Part shown: positions 15,363 to 25,188 of the stretch, piece by piece
Layout: each line of letters starts with the position of its first letter
Numbering within the stretch: position 1 is the stretch's first letter
Assembly (NCBI GenBank): GCA_964420605.1
Contig: CAYQUC010000004.1
Coordinates: 1 to 64,000 of the forward strand
Direction: 5' to 3'
Origin: CAYQUC01 sp964420605
GTDB lineage: Bacteria; Pseudomonadota; Gammaproteobacteria; UBA6429; Thiohalophilaceae
DNA: 64,000 nt
Position numbers and translations under genes: made by a program
The notes under the pieces: generated by a model
Told to the model about the DNA's origin: nothing
The model's input: the letters and a program-made list of their open reading frames with translations, nothing else
The model's database searches: none

Positions 15363-15776
15363 TTAGTCAGTAGCAATCTGAATTAAAGCCGCTGAAACAT
15401 TTCGCCCCTCATTGAGTAGAAAATTATAGGTTCTACACGCTGCTGCAGTATCCATTACTTCCAATCCTATTTTGTATTTCTGAAACAATAAATTAATCTT
15501 AACTGGTGGCAGTACAAATTTAGTTCCGACTCCTAAAACCACAATTTCAGGAGCAAGCTCGGCTATTTGTGAAATAGAATCTTCTGTTAAGTCTTCCAAA
15601 TTGTTCACTGTCCAATCTGTAATCAAGCTCGTTGGATTGATAATAAAGTTTGTGTTAATTGTTTTTAGGTTTGCTGTCATTACTCCGTTATGCACGGTAT
15701 TTTGAATAATGACTATTTCTCTCGGTGAATAGGAGTGAATGGCATTACCAATGCTGTTTTCTCTTGTAAATGCCAT
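15363..15776 (-). CDS. Mth938-like domain protein (DUF498)
   Basis: A 137-residue protein with the single Mth938-like fold. Motifs include IINPTSLITDW, ELAPEIVVLGVGTKFVLPP and GLEVMDTAAACRTYNFLLNEGR, the family's most conserved segment. The human relative NDUFAF3 helps complex I assembly; the bacterial role is not established. It converges with rpoS. The short gap between them holds an imperfect hairpin that could serve both genes. Confidence 0.88.
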   Translation of the reverse strand: MAFTRENSIGNAIHSYSPREIVIIQNTVHNGVMTANLKTINTNFIINPTSLITDWTVNNLEDLTEDSISQIAELAPEIVVLGVGTKFVLPPVKINLLFQKYKIGLEVMDTAAACRTYNFLLNEGRNVSAALIQIATD

Positions 15777-15969
15777 GATTTTTCAGTATTTTTTACTTTT
15801 TATGGGATATTTAATAGCTTACGCTACACCGATTATTATTGAAACAGTGTATGATCCCAGATTAATCAGCTAACCGTTATTGTTGTGGCTTAATAGGTGA
15901 CTATAAACACTATTTACGTGATTAATCTAGGATTATTATCCACAAATAAAGAGAATAGAGAATTATTAA

Positions 15970-17169
15970 TTGAAAGACGATTTTCCCCGAATTAATCGAT
16001 TACCTCCTTATGTTTTTAATATCGTTAATGAATTAAAAGCGCAAGCACGTTCACGCGGTGAAGATATCATCGATTTTGGTATGGGTAATCCAGATCAACC
16101 AACACCACAGCATATTGTTGATAAATTGGTCGAAGTAGCACAACGACAAGATACCCACCGTTATTCGTTATCTCGCGGTATTCCGCGTTTACGACGTGCC
16201 ATCTGTCAGTGGTATAAAAAACGATTTGATGTTGATTTGGATGCAGAAACTGAAGCGATAGTGACTATCGGTTCAAAAGAAGGATTAGCGCATTTGGCTT
16301 TAGCAACAGTCGGCCCAGGAGATGCAGTATTAGTACCTAATCCAGCATACCCAATTCATCCCTATGGATTTATTATTGCCGGTGCAGAAATTCGTCATGT
16401 ACCGATGACCGATGACTTTTTTACTGAACTCGAAACGGCGATTCAAGATATTTGGCCACGTCCAAAAATGTTGGTGTTAAATTATCCGAGCAACCCGACG
16501 ACTGAGACTGTTGATTTAGAATTTTTTCAACGTGTAATTGATATTGCCAGAGAACACGAAATTTGGGTTGTCCATGATCTGGCTTATGCTGATATAGTAT
16601 TTGATGGTTATGTTGCTCCGTCAATTTTACAAATTCCGGGTGCTAAAGATGTTGCAGTTGAATTTTATTCATTATCAAAAAGTTACAATATGCCCGGTTG
16701 GCGGGTTGGTTTTATGTGTGGCAATAAAACCTTGGTAGCAGCACTGGCTAGAATGAAGTCCTATTTGGATTACGGCATGTTTACCCCGATTCAAGTTGCA
16801 GCAATTGCAGCACTTGAAGGGCCACAAGAATGCGTAAAAGAAATTTCGAATATGTATCAAATGCGTCGAGATGTTTTATGTGAGGGTCTGAGTGCAATTG
16901 GTTGGGATATAGAAAAACCAAAAGCAACGATGTTTGTATGGGCACCTATTCCTGAAGCCTATGTCGAAATGGGTTCATTAGAATTTAGTAAAAAATTATT
17001 AAAAGATGCCAAAGTTGCAGTGTCTCCCGGAATTGGTTTTGGATCTTACGGGGATAAATTTGTACGTTTTGGTTTAATAGAAAACGAGCATAGAACCAGA
17101 CAAGCAGTTCGAGGAATACGAGATATGTTTCGTAATGATAAAGTATTTAAGTCGGAGGAAGTAGAGTGA
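15970..17169 (+). CDS. alaC: Glutamate-pyruvate aminotransferase AlaC
   Basis: A 399-residue class I/II PLP aminotransferase, starting with TTG. The Schiff-base lysine is K237 in YSLSKSYNMPGWRVGF. Other conserved pieces are FGMGNPDQPTP, VPNPAYPIHPYG, LNYPSNPTTET and HDLAYADIVFDG. AlaC makes alanine from pyruvate and glutamate. Its stop overlaps the GTG of hom by four bases, and an alaC-hom-thrC order is common in gammaproteobacteria. Confidence 0.93.
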   Translation: MKDDFPRINRLPPYVFNIVNELKAQARSRGEDIIDFGMGNPDQPTPQHIVDKLVEVAQRQDTHRYSLSRGIPRLRRAICQWYKKRFDVDLDAETEAIVTIGSKEGLAHLALATVGPGDAVLVPNPAYPIHPYGFIIAGAEIRHVPMTDDFFTELETAIQDIWPRPKMLVLNYPSNPTTETVDLEFFQRVIDIAREHEIWVVHDLAYADIVFDGYVAPSILQIPGAKDVAVEFYSLSKSYNMPGWRVGFMCGNKTLVAALARMKSYLDYGMFTPIQVAAIAALEGPQECVKEISNMYQMRRDVLCEGLSAIGWDIEKPKATMFVWAPIPEAYVEMGSLEFSKKLLKDAKVAVSPGIGFGSYGDKFVRFGLIENEHRTRQAVRGIRDMFRNDKVFKSEEVE

Positions 17170-18482
17170 AAGCCGTAAATGTAGGTGTGCTAGGACTAGG
17201 AACAGTCGGTAGTGGAACTGTAAAAGTATTACAACGTAACGCACAAGAGATTGCGCGACGTGCCGGTCGAGGTATTGTAGTGACCCATGCATCGGCTCGC
17301 GACATTAAAAAAACACGCGACTGTGATGTGTCTGCAACAACTTTAACGACAGACTCAATGGCCGTTATCAATGATCCTGATATTGAGATTGTTGTGGAAT
17401 TAATCGGTGGTGATAGTTTAGCGCTAGAATTAGTGATGGCTGCTATTAATCAAGGGAAACATGTTGTTACCGCGAATAAAGCACTCATTGCAAAACACGG
17501 CAATGAAATATTTAAAGCAGCACAAGAAAAAGGTGTGATGGTTGCATTTGAAGCTGCTGTTGCGGGTGGTATCCCCATCATAAAAGCATTACGTGAAGGT
17601 TTAGCTGGAAATAAGATTCAATGGCTAGCTGGAATCATCAATGGAACAGGAAATTTTATTTTAACCGAAATGCGCGATAAAGGTCGTGACTTTGATGATG
17701 TGTTAAAAGAAGCACAAGAATTAGGTTATGCTGAAGCTGATCCTACATTTGATGTTGAAGGAATCGATGCTGCGCATAAGCTTACGATATTAGCGTCCAT
17801 TGCTTTTGGAGTACCATTGCAATTTGAAAAAGCATTTACCGAAGGTATTGGCAATATCACCCGAGATGATGTGCAATATGCTGAAGAGTTAGGATATCGA
17901 ATAAAACATCTTGGTATAACACGCCGAACTGAAAAAGGCATTGAACTACGAGTTCATCCAACACTAATTCCAGAACGCCGATTAATTGCCAATGTTGATG
18001 GCGTTATGAATGCTGTTTTAGTTATGGGTGATGCCGTTGGACCAACACTGTATTATGGTGCGGGTGCGGGTGCGGAGCCTACTGCATCAGCCGTTGTCGC
18101 GGATATTGTTGACGTGGTTCGTGTTCTTACCTCTGATCCAGAAAATCGAGTACCGCATTTAGCATTCCAAGCAGACGAATTACACGATATTCCAATTTTA
18201 ACCATGGATGATGTTGAAACGGCTTATTACTTGCGTATGTTAGCTGAGGATAAACCGGGCGTGCTAGCTGAGGTGACAACCATTCTCGGTGATCAAGGTA
18301 TTAGTATTGAGGCGATGATACAAAAAGAACCAAAAATGGGTGAGACTAATGCTGAAATTATTTTATTAACCTATGTCGTTAATGAAAAAGCAATGAAAGC
18401 TGCAATTAAGAAAATTGAAACGTTAAATGTCATTAGTGGTTCGGTGGTACAAATACGAATGGAAACATTGAATCAAGATTAA
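17166..18482 (+). CDS. hom: Homoserine dehydrogenase
   Basis: A 438-residue monofunctional enzyme that reduces aspartate semialdehyde to homoserine with NAD(P)H. The N-terminal dinucleotide motif LGLGTVGSGTV is followed by AVAGGIPIIKALREGLAGN and GIINGTGNFILTEM in the catalytic domain, and an ACT domain at the C-terminus (YYLRMLAEDKPGVLAEVTTIL). The ACT domain suggests feedback control by an amino acid, probably threonine. It starts within the alaC stop (GTGA) and precedes thrC by about 40 bases. Confidence 0.97.
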   Translation: MKAVNVGVLGLGTVGSGTVKVLQRNAQEIARRAGRGIVVTHASARDIKKTRDCDVSATTLTTDSMAVINDPDIEIVVELIGGDSLALELVMAAINQGKHVVTANKALIAKHGNEIFKAAQEKGVMVAFEAAVAGGIPIIKALREGLAGNKIQWLAGIINGTGNFILTEMRDKGRDFDDVLKEAQELGYAEADPTFDVEGIDAAHKLTILASIAFGVPLQFEKAFTEGIGNITRDDVQYAEELGYRIKHLGITRRTEKGIELRVHPTLIPERRLIANVDGVMNAVLVMGDAVGPTLYYGAGAGAEPTASAVVADIVDVVRVLTSDPENRVPHLAFQADELHDIPILTMDDVETAYYLRMLAEDKPGVLAEVTTILGDQGISIEAMIQKEPKMGETNAEIILLTYVVNEKAMKAAIKKIETLNVISGSVVQIRMETLNQD

Positions 18483-18525
18483 TTAAATATGACAGCGAAT
18501 ATAAAAAAGTATTTAGGAGAATTTT

Positions 18526-19605
18526 ATGCCTTTTAGACCACGATATACTGGATTAATAGACAAGTACCGCGATCGCTTGCCAGTTAATGACGATACTCGA
18601 ATTATCAGTTTAGGCGAAGGTAATACACCGCTTATTAGACTTAGCAATATACCGGATATTATCGGTAAAGAGGTTGATATCTATGTTAAGTATGAAGGCT
18701 TAAATCCAACGGGATCATTTAAAGATCGTGGCATGACAATGGCAGTCACTAAAGCTGTTGAAGAAGGTAGTAAAGCAATTATTTGTGCTTCTACTGGTAA
18801 TACTTCTGCTGCTGCTGCTGCGTATGCTTCACGAGCCGGTATTACTGCTTTTGTATTAATTCCTGATGGTAAAATTGCGCTTGGTAAATTAGCTCAGGCA
18901 ATGATGCACGGTGCTGTTGTGATTCAAATTAAAGGAAATTTTGATGTTGGTATGCAATTAGTCAAAGATGTTGGTGAAACAGCACCGGTGACTATCGTAA
19001 ACTCAATTAACCCATTTCGTTTGCAAGGTCAAAAAACAGCAGCATTTGAAATTGTAGAAGAGTTAGGTAGCGCACCTGATTATCATTGTATTCCTGTTGG
19101 AAATGCAGGCAATATTACCGCTCATTGGATGGGTTACTCTGAATATCATGACAATGGCATCGTTAATAATCGTCCTGTAATGTGTGGTTATCAAGCAGCC
19201 GGAAGTGCGCCATTTATGCGTGGTGAAATGGTTGATGATCCAGATACTGTTGCAACTGCAATACGAATTGGTCATCCACAAAGTTGGGATAAGGCTTGGA
19301 AAGTAAAAGAAGAATGTAATGGCTGGTTTGATGAGTGTACTGATGAACATATTTTAGCAACGCAAAAATTATTAGCTGAAAAAGAAGGTGTGTTTTGTGA
19401 GCCCGCTTCTGCAACCTCACTTGCTGGTGCTATTACCGATATAAAATCTGGTAAAATACCAGAAGGAAGTAAAATAGTGTGTACTTTAACCGGCCATGGT
19501 TTAAAAGATCCGGATACTGCTATTGCACAAAGTACACGACCATTAATTACAATAGATGCTACCTTATCAGAAGTTGAAAAAGCTATTTTGAGTAATATGG
19601 ATTAA
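18526..19605 (+). CDS. thrC: Threonine synthase
   Basis: A 359-residue PLP enzyme converting O-phosphohomoserine to threonine. The cofactor lysine is K66 in NPTGSFKDRGMTMA, with the phosphate loop ICASTGNTSAAAAAYASRAG and a later VGNAGNITAHWMGY. The length fits the short bacterial form. AGGAG precedes the ATG. It completes alaC-hom-thrC. The homoserine kinase needed between hom and thrC is not in the window. Confidence 0.96.
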   Translation: MPFRPRYTGLIDKYRDRLPVNDDTRIISLGEGNTPLIRLSNIPDIIGKEVDIYVKYEGLNPTGSFKDRGMTMAVTKAVEEGSKAIICASTGNTSAAAAAYASRAGITAFVLIPDGKIALGKLAQAMMHGAVVIQIKGNFDVGMQLVKDVGETAPVTIVNSINPFRLQGQKTAAFEIVEELGSAPDYHCIPVGNAGNITAHWMGYSEYHDNGIVNNRPVMCGYQAAGSAPFMRGEMVDDPDTVATAIRIGHPQSWDKAWKVKEECNGWFDECTDEHILATQKLLAEKEGVFCEPASATSLAGAITDIKSGKIPEGSKIVCTLTGHGLKDPDTAIAQSTRPLITIDATLSEVEKAILSNMD

Positions 19606-19613
19606 AACTGTAT

Positions 19614-20678
19614 ATGCCCCCTAGTAACTCAGGAACACGACAGCTCTCATTATTTGTTCCTGAGTTATTTTCGGGCTTACGTTTTTTTAATGACATTCCT
19701 AAACAGGAGGTTCCTAATCTTCCTGCCCTGCAGCTACTCTTAACCCGATCAACAACAACTAAAGAAGGCTTTAATGACTACTCTTATGGTGTTTGTTCTC
19801 TAGCGGGTATTGATATTTCGGCACAACACGATGTGCCGCTTGCCGCTATTTCAGTGGCAGTTGATTCAGAAATAGACAGTAATAAAAAAAATAATACGGA
19901 CTATTTTATATTTGCAGAGCCAGTGGTTCTTAAGGCTGATCGAGATAGTGTGGTTTTGCTTGACAGTTTGTTGCATGAATTAACACTGGATGAAAGTGAA
20001 CGATTAATAGCTGAGATTAATCAACATTTTGTGGCTGAACCGTGGGAATTACAAATTACATCGAATGGTGAATGGTATATGATTCTTCACTCTAACTTTG
20101 ATATTTGCACCTGTAATATTTCTAGTGTAATTTTACAAAATACTCAAGATTTCTTACCCAAAGGTAAAGACGCTCGTTACTGGCGTAAAATTATAAATGA
20201 AATAGAAATGTTATTGTTTGCAAGTAATGTTAACGTTGAACGTGAACAACAAAGTAAAGCAACTGTGACGAGTTTATGGTTATGGGCCGGTGGCTCTAAA
20301 CCTAAGATAATCAACAAAAGTCCTCAATGTGATTTAATATCGGCGGATGAAAATTCGTTAGCTGCGCTCTCTGGTTATTTAACCATCCCATTTAAAACCG
20401 CTAATGATGTATTTGCTATCAATGCGCAGCATGAAATTATTGTTATATTGGCGTTACAGGCTTTATGGCGACAGCGTGATTTATTCTCGTGGATTGAAGC
20501 CTTAAAAATACTCGAAAAAGAATTGTTTGAGCCAATAGTTAATTGCTTACGTAAAGGTGAACTGGATGTTTTAAGTTTGTACGAAGATAAAAAAAATAAA
20601 GTTAGTTGTACACGCAGAAATATAAAGAGTTGGTGGAAACCCGTCAAACCTTTAACCACCTTATCGAGTTTATTATGA
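19614..20678 (+). CDS. RpfE-like conserved protein
   Basis: A 354-residue protein without a recognised catalytic motif. Segments such as PALQLLLTRS, PLAAISVAVD, IFAEPVVLKADRDSVVLLD and NEIEMLLFASNVN, together with its place just before recJ, suggest the family annotated as RpfE or apgM-like in xanthomonads and relatives. It starts eight bases after thrC and its stop overlaps recJ (ATGA). RpfE was named from the Xanthomonas pathogenicity-factor region, but its biochemical role is unknown. The family assignment is from memory and position, so moderate. Confidence 0.55.
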   Translation: MPPSNSGTRQLSLFVPELFSGLRFFNDIPKQEVPNLPALQLLLTRSTTTKEGFNDYSYGVCSLAGIDISAQHDVPLAAISVAVDSEIDSNKKNNTDYFIFAEPVVLKADRDSVVLLDSLLHELTLDESERLIAEINQHFVAEPWELQITSNGEWYMILHSNFDICTCNISSVILQNTQDFLPKGKDARYWRKIINEIEMLLFASNVNVEREQQSKATVTSLWLWAGGSKPKIINKSPQCDLISADENSLAALSGYLTIPFKTANDVFAINAQHEIIVILALQALWRQRDLFSWIEALKILEKELFEPIVNCLRKGELDVLSLYEDKKNKVSCTRRNIKSWWKPVKPLTTLSSLL

Positions 20679-22411
20679 TTATAAAACACCGACATTCTGA
20701 AACGGAACATGTTGAATTTGATGTTAATTCATCTATTTTAGAACGAATTTACCTACAACGTAATATTACTGATGTATCTCAATTAGAAACCTCACTCAAA
20801 AAATTACACGACTTCCGTACTTTAAAAGACATTGATATTGCCGTAAGCATATTAATTGAAGCCTTAAAGACGCAAAGAAAAATTTGTATTGTCGGAGATT
20901 TTGATGCTGATGGTGCAACTAGTTGTGCGTTGACGATGCGTGGCTTAAAGGAATTTGGGTTTAATAATGTAACGTATCAAGTACCCAATCGATTTGATTT
21001 TGGTTATGGTTTAACTCCCGAAATTGTAAATTATATTGCCAATGAATCGAATATTAAACTCGATTTAATCATTACAGTCGATAACGGTATTTCGAGTATT
21101 AATGGTGTTGCGTTAGCAAATCAATTAGGGATAGATGTGATAGTTACTGATCATCATTTACCGGGCTCAGAGCTTCCGGATGCAAAAGCCATTGTTAACC
21201 CAAACCAAGCAGCAGACAAATTTCCGAGCAAAATGCTAGCCGGAGTGGGTGTGATGTTTTATTTACTAATGGCCCTACGTGCCGAATTACGACAGCAGAA
21301 CTGGTTTGTATCAAATAACAGAACAGAGCCACAATTAGCTAAATGGTTGGATATTGTCGCACTTGGCACCGTCGCTGATGTTGTGCCACTGGATCAAAAT
21401 AACCGAATTTTAGTATCTCAGGGTCTAGCGCGTATACGTGCAGGGCGTTGTTGTCCAGGGATATTGGCTTTATTAAAGGTTGCTGGTCGAGATCATACAC
21501 GTTGTGTTGCTAGTGATATTGGTTTTACTGTAGGTCCACGATTAAACTCTGCTGGTCGATTGGATGATATGACCGTTGGAATAGAGTGTTTGTTAACTGA
21601 TGATACTGATATAGCAATGCGATATGCGCAACAATTAGATCAGTTGAACAAAGATCGAAGAGAAATTGAATCTGAAATGCGGGCATCTGCAGAGCAGCAT
21701 CTAGCCACCTTAAAATTATCTGATAATGACGCTGAGCATATGCCGTTAGGGCTTTGTTTGTATGATCCTAGTTGGCATCAAGGTGTTATTGGTATATTGG
21801 CTTCTCGAATTAAAGAGCGCGTTCATCGACCGGTTATTGTTTTTGCACAAGGTAAGGATGGCGAAATTAAAGGTTCAGCACGTTCAATTCCTGGTTTGCA
21901 TATTCGTGATGTGCTCGAGGCCGTGTCAGCAGGGAATCCTGGGTTAATTTTAAAATTTGGCGGACATGCAATGGCCGCTGGATTAAGTTTACATGAAGCG
22001 AGCTATGAACAATTTAATGCTGCATTTTGTGCTGAATTGGATAAATGCTTGGATACCGACTTGTTGCAAAATGTTATCTATAGTGATGGTGAACTGAATA
22101 CTGAAGATTTAACTCTAAAGACAGCTGAAAACATCCGCTATGCGATGCCTTGGGGGCAAGGTTTTCCTGAGCCGGTTTTTGATGGCGAGTTTGAAGTGGT
22201 CAATTCCCGAGTACTTGGTAAAAAACATTTAAAACTGGTATTACGTGGTGCTGATTCTGACGATGTCTATGACGCTATTGCGTTTAACCAAAGTGAAGAT
22301 CATAATTTACAAAGTGATGATATTATATCAATAGCCTATCGACTTGATGTCAATGAGTATCAAGGCCGTGAGTCCTTGCAATTGATGGTAGAACATATTT
22401 TTCATGAATAA
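20675..22411 (+). CDS. recJ: Single-stranded-DNA exonuclease RecJ
   Basis: A 578-residue 5'-3' exonuclease of DNA repair and recombination. I start it at the ATG at 20675 (MIIKHRHSETEHV), overlapping the previous stop. The DHH phosphoesterase motifs are present: VGDFDADGATSCA, ITVDNGISS, VTDHHLPGSELPDAKAIVNP and ALGTVADVVPL. The DHHA1 part has GSARSIPGLHIRDVL and KFGGHAMAAGLSL. It lies upstream of prfB, a frequent neighbour. Confidence 0.96.
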   Translation: MIIKHRHSETEHVEFDVNSSILERIYLQRNITDVSQLETSLKKLHDFRTLKDIDIAVSILIEALKTQRKICIVGDFDADGATSCALTMRGLKEFGFNNVTYQVPNRFDFGYGLTPEIVNYIANESNIKLDLIITVDNGISSINGVALANQLGIDVIVTDHHLPGSELPDAKAIVNPNQAADKFPSKMLAGVGVMFYLLMALRAELRQQNWFVSNNRTEPQLAKWLDIVALGTVADVVPLDQNNRILVSQGLARIRAGRCCPGILALLKVAGRDHTRCVASDIGFTVGPRLNSAGRLDDMTVGIECLLTDDTDIAMRYAQQLDQLNKDRREIESEMRASAEQHLATLKLSDNDAEHMPLGLCLYDPSWHQGVIGILASRIKERVHRPVIVFAQGKDGEIKGSARSIPGLHIRDVLEAVSAGNPGLILKFGGHAMAAGLSLHEASYEQFNAAFCAELDKCLDTDLLQNVIYSDGELNTEDLTLKTAENIRYAMPWGQGFPEPVFDGEFEVVNSRVLGKKHLKLVLRGADSDDVYDAIAFNQSEDHNLQSDDIISIAYRLDVNEYQGRESLQLMVEHIFHE

Positions 22412-22509
22412 AGCTATTGCTGATTCACGTTATTTAGTTGATAGTGTATTATTAGCTACTAAGGCTAAAACCAGACATACAGACTCAATATTACAGATTA
22501 GGTACAAGA

Positions 22510-23608
22510 ATGTTAGAAGTTAATCCTCTTTATACTCAAATAAAAGACATGCAGGGACGTACCACCGTTCTTAGGGGGTACCTTTGATGTTGAAGTTAAA
22601 GCAGAAAGACTGGTTGAAGTCACCCGTGAATTAGAACTACCCGATATCTGGAATAACCCAGAATATGCACAAGAGCTTGGCAAAGAGCGAGTGTATCTCG
22701 AACAAATTGTAAAAGTAATCACTGATCTTGACTCTGAATTACAAGAAGCAAATGAATATATTGAATTGGCAGCTGAGGAAGACGATCAAGAGTCGATCGA
22801 TGCTATTGTTCAAGACCTAGATTCATTTGAACAAAAGCTCGCTAAACTTGAATTTCAACGAATGTTTTCAGGCAAACTTGACAGTAATAATGCCTTTATC
22901 GATGTTCAATCGGGTTCCGGTGGCACCGAAGCTCAAGATTGGGCTGAAATGATTTTTCGTATGTTTCTACGTTGGGGCGAGCATAATGGTTTTAAAACCG
23001 AGATTATTGAAGTGTCAGACGGTGATGTTGCCGGCATTAAAAGTGGTACGATTAAATTTACTGGGGATTATGCCTTTGGCTGGTTACGTACCGAAACCGG
23101 GGTACATCGTTTAGTCCGTAAATCACCATTTGATTCCGGCAGTCGCCGCCATACCTCTTTTGCATCGGTGTTCGTGTATCCTGAAGTTGATGACTCTATT
23201 GAAATCGATATTAATCCGGCAGATTTGCGTATTGATACCTATCGTGCAAGTGGTGCTGGTGGTCAGCATGTTAACAGAACGGATTCTGCGGTACGTATTA
23301 CACATTTACCAACTAATGCCGTGGTGCAATGCCAAAGCGAACGTTCACAACATCAAAATAAAGCCAATGCAATGAATCAACTTAAAGCTAAGTTGTATGA
23401 ATTGGAAATGTTAAAACAAAATGAAGAAAAGCAAGTATTGGAAGATTCTAAAGCCGATATTGGGTGGGGCAGTCAAATACGATCCTACGTGCTAGATCAG
23501 TCTAGAATAAAAGATTTACGAACAGGTATTGAAAAAACCAATACTCAAGCTGTACTTGATGGTGACTTAAATGAATTTATTGAAGCCAGCTTGAAAAAAG
23601 GTTTGTAA
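22510..23608 (+). CDS. prfB: Peptide chain release factor 2 (programmed +1 frameshift)
   Basis: RF2 recognises UGA and UAA stop codons. The gene is in two frames: 25 codons from the ATG at 22510 (MLEVNPLYTQIKDMQ onwards) end at CTT TGA, and after a +1 slip over T at 22585 reading continues from 22586 to 23608. The joined product is 365 residues, the usual RF2 length. The tripeptide SPF (KSPFDSGSRRH) and the catalytic GGQ (SGAGGQHVNRTDSAV) are present. It is followed by lysS, as in E. coli. Confidence 0.97.
22573..22587 (+). promoter_or_regulatory. RF2 programmed frameshift signal
   Basis: AGGGGG (22573-22578), a Shine-Dalgarno-like stimulator, is followed three bases later by the slippery CTT TGA (22582-22587). 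This is the same arrangement as in E. coli prfB: low RF2 lets the ribosome slip +1 at CUU instead of terminating at UGA, giving autoregulation. Confidence 0.97.
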
Positions 23609-23676
23609 TTGCTAGTCCATATAGAATTATAAATAGTAAAAAAATTAAAACTGACTATATTAAAGAGCGAAAAAAT

Positions 23677-25173
23677 ATGAGTAATGAACTTGATGAAAAT
23701 GCATTAATAGCACAACGCCGAAGTAAATTATCGGCATTAAGAGAACAGGGTAATGCCTTTCCTAATGATTTTCGTCGAACCCACTTGGCCGAAGAATTGC
23801 ATTCTGCGCACGGTGATAAAGATAAAGAAGAATTAGAATCTTTAGCCCTTAGAGTTTCGGTTGGTGGGCGAATGATGGCTAAACGTGTAATGGGTAAAAA
23901 TAGTTTTGCACCGGTGCAAGATATGTCAGGTCGAATTCAACTTTTTGTTAGCCGTGATAAATTAGCCGAAGGTTTCTATAATACTCAATTTAAAAAATGG
24001 GATATCGGTGATATTGTTGGTGCTGAAGGCCTATTATCAAAAACCGATAAAGGTGAGTTGACTGTAAAAGTAGATAATATTCGCTTATTAACTAAGTCTC
24101 TTAGACCGTTGCCTGAAAAATTTCATGGTTTGTCCGATCAAGAAATACGCTATCGACAACGTTATATTGATTTGATAATGAACGAGTCATCACGTAATAC
24201 ATTTCGGGTTCGAACTGAAATTATAACTTTTATTCGAAATTTTTTATTAAAGAAAAATTTTATGGAAGTTGAAACTCCTATGATGCAAGTCATCCCTGGT
24301 GGTGCAACAGCTCGTCCTTTTATTACACACCATAATGCCATGAGTCGTGATATGTATTTACGTATTGCGCCAGAGCTTTATTTAAAGCGACTGGTCGTAG
24401 GTGGTTTTGAACGAGTATTTGAAATAAATCGAAATTTTCGAAATGAAGGGTTATCAACTCGGCATAATCCTGAATTTACCATGCTAGAATTTTATGAGGC
24501 GTTTGCTGATTATGAAATGTTAATGGATTTAACAGAGGAAATGTTACGTGAAATGGCTCAAACTGTTACAGGTGATACAAAAGTAACCTACCAAGGTGAC
24601 GAATTTGATTTTGGTAAACCATTTTCAAGAATGACCATTAAAGAGTCTATTTTACACTTTAATCCTACTCTAAATTCAGCCGATCTAGAGTCAGATACGA
24701 GTGCACGTAAAATTGCTGAAGGTTTAGGTATTCCATTAAAAGATTCGTATGGCTTGGGTAAAGTTCAAATTGAAATATTTGAAAAAACGGTTGAACATCG
24801 ATTGATGAATCCAACATTTATTACGGCTTATCCAACTGAAGTGTCGCCACTAGCAAGGAGAAATGATGATGATCCTTTTGTAACGGATCGGTTTGAGTTT
24901 TTTATCGGTGGACGTGAAATCGGTAATGGTTTTTCAGAATTAAATGATGCTGAAGATCAGGCGGATAGATTTAAACAACAAGTAAACGAAAAAGAAGCTG
25001 GTGATGATGAAGCTATGTTTTATGATGAGGATTATATTGTTGCCCTAGAGCATGGATTACCACCAACGGCTGGTGAAGGTATTGGTATTGATCGACTAGT
25101 GATGTTATTTACTGATTCAGCCTCTATTAGAGATGTTTTATTATTTCCTCATATGAAACCTGAAGCGTCATAA
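23677..25173 (+). CDS. lysS: Lysyl-tRNA synthetase, class II
   Basis: A 498-residue enzyme charging tRNA-Lys. The N-terminal OB-fold (about residues 60-150, VGGRMMAKRVMGKNSFAPVQ) is followed by the class II core with FEINRNFRNEGLSTRHNPEF (motif 2) and GIGIDRLVMLFTDSASIRDV (motif 3). The order prfB-lysS is conserved. About 70 bases separate it from prfB. Confidence 0.98.
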   Translation: MSNELDENALIAQRRSKLSALREQGNAFPNDFRRTHLAEELHSAHGDKDKEELESLALRVSVGGRMMAKRVMGKNSFAPVQDMSGRIQLFVSRDKLAEGFYNTQFKKWDIGDIVGAEGLLSKTDKGELTVKVDNIRLLTKSLRPLPEKFHGLSDQEIRYRQRYIDLIMNESSRNTFRVRTEIITFIRNFLLKKNFMEVETPMMQVIPGGATARPFITHHNAMSRDMYLRIAPELYLKRLVVGGFERVFEINRNFRNEGLSTRHNPEFTMLEFYEAFADYEMLMDLTEEMLREMAQTVTGDTKVTYQGDEFDFGKPFSRMTIKESILHFNPTLNSADLESDTSARKIAEGLGIPLKDSYGLGKVQIEIFEKTVEHRLMNPTFITAYPTEVSPLARRNDDDPFVTDRFEFFIGGREIGNGFSELNDAEDQADRFKQQVNEKEAGDDEAMFYDEDYIVALEHGLPPTAGEGIGIDRLVMLFTDSASIRDVLLFPHMKPEAS

Positions 25174-25188
25174 TATACGGAGAGCAAT

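Noticed and set aside
20375..20710. A minus-strand frame across the recJ start
   Set aside because: It overlaps the coupled RpfE-like/recJ junction and shows no protein family features.
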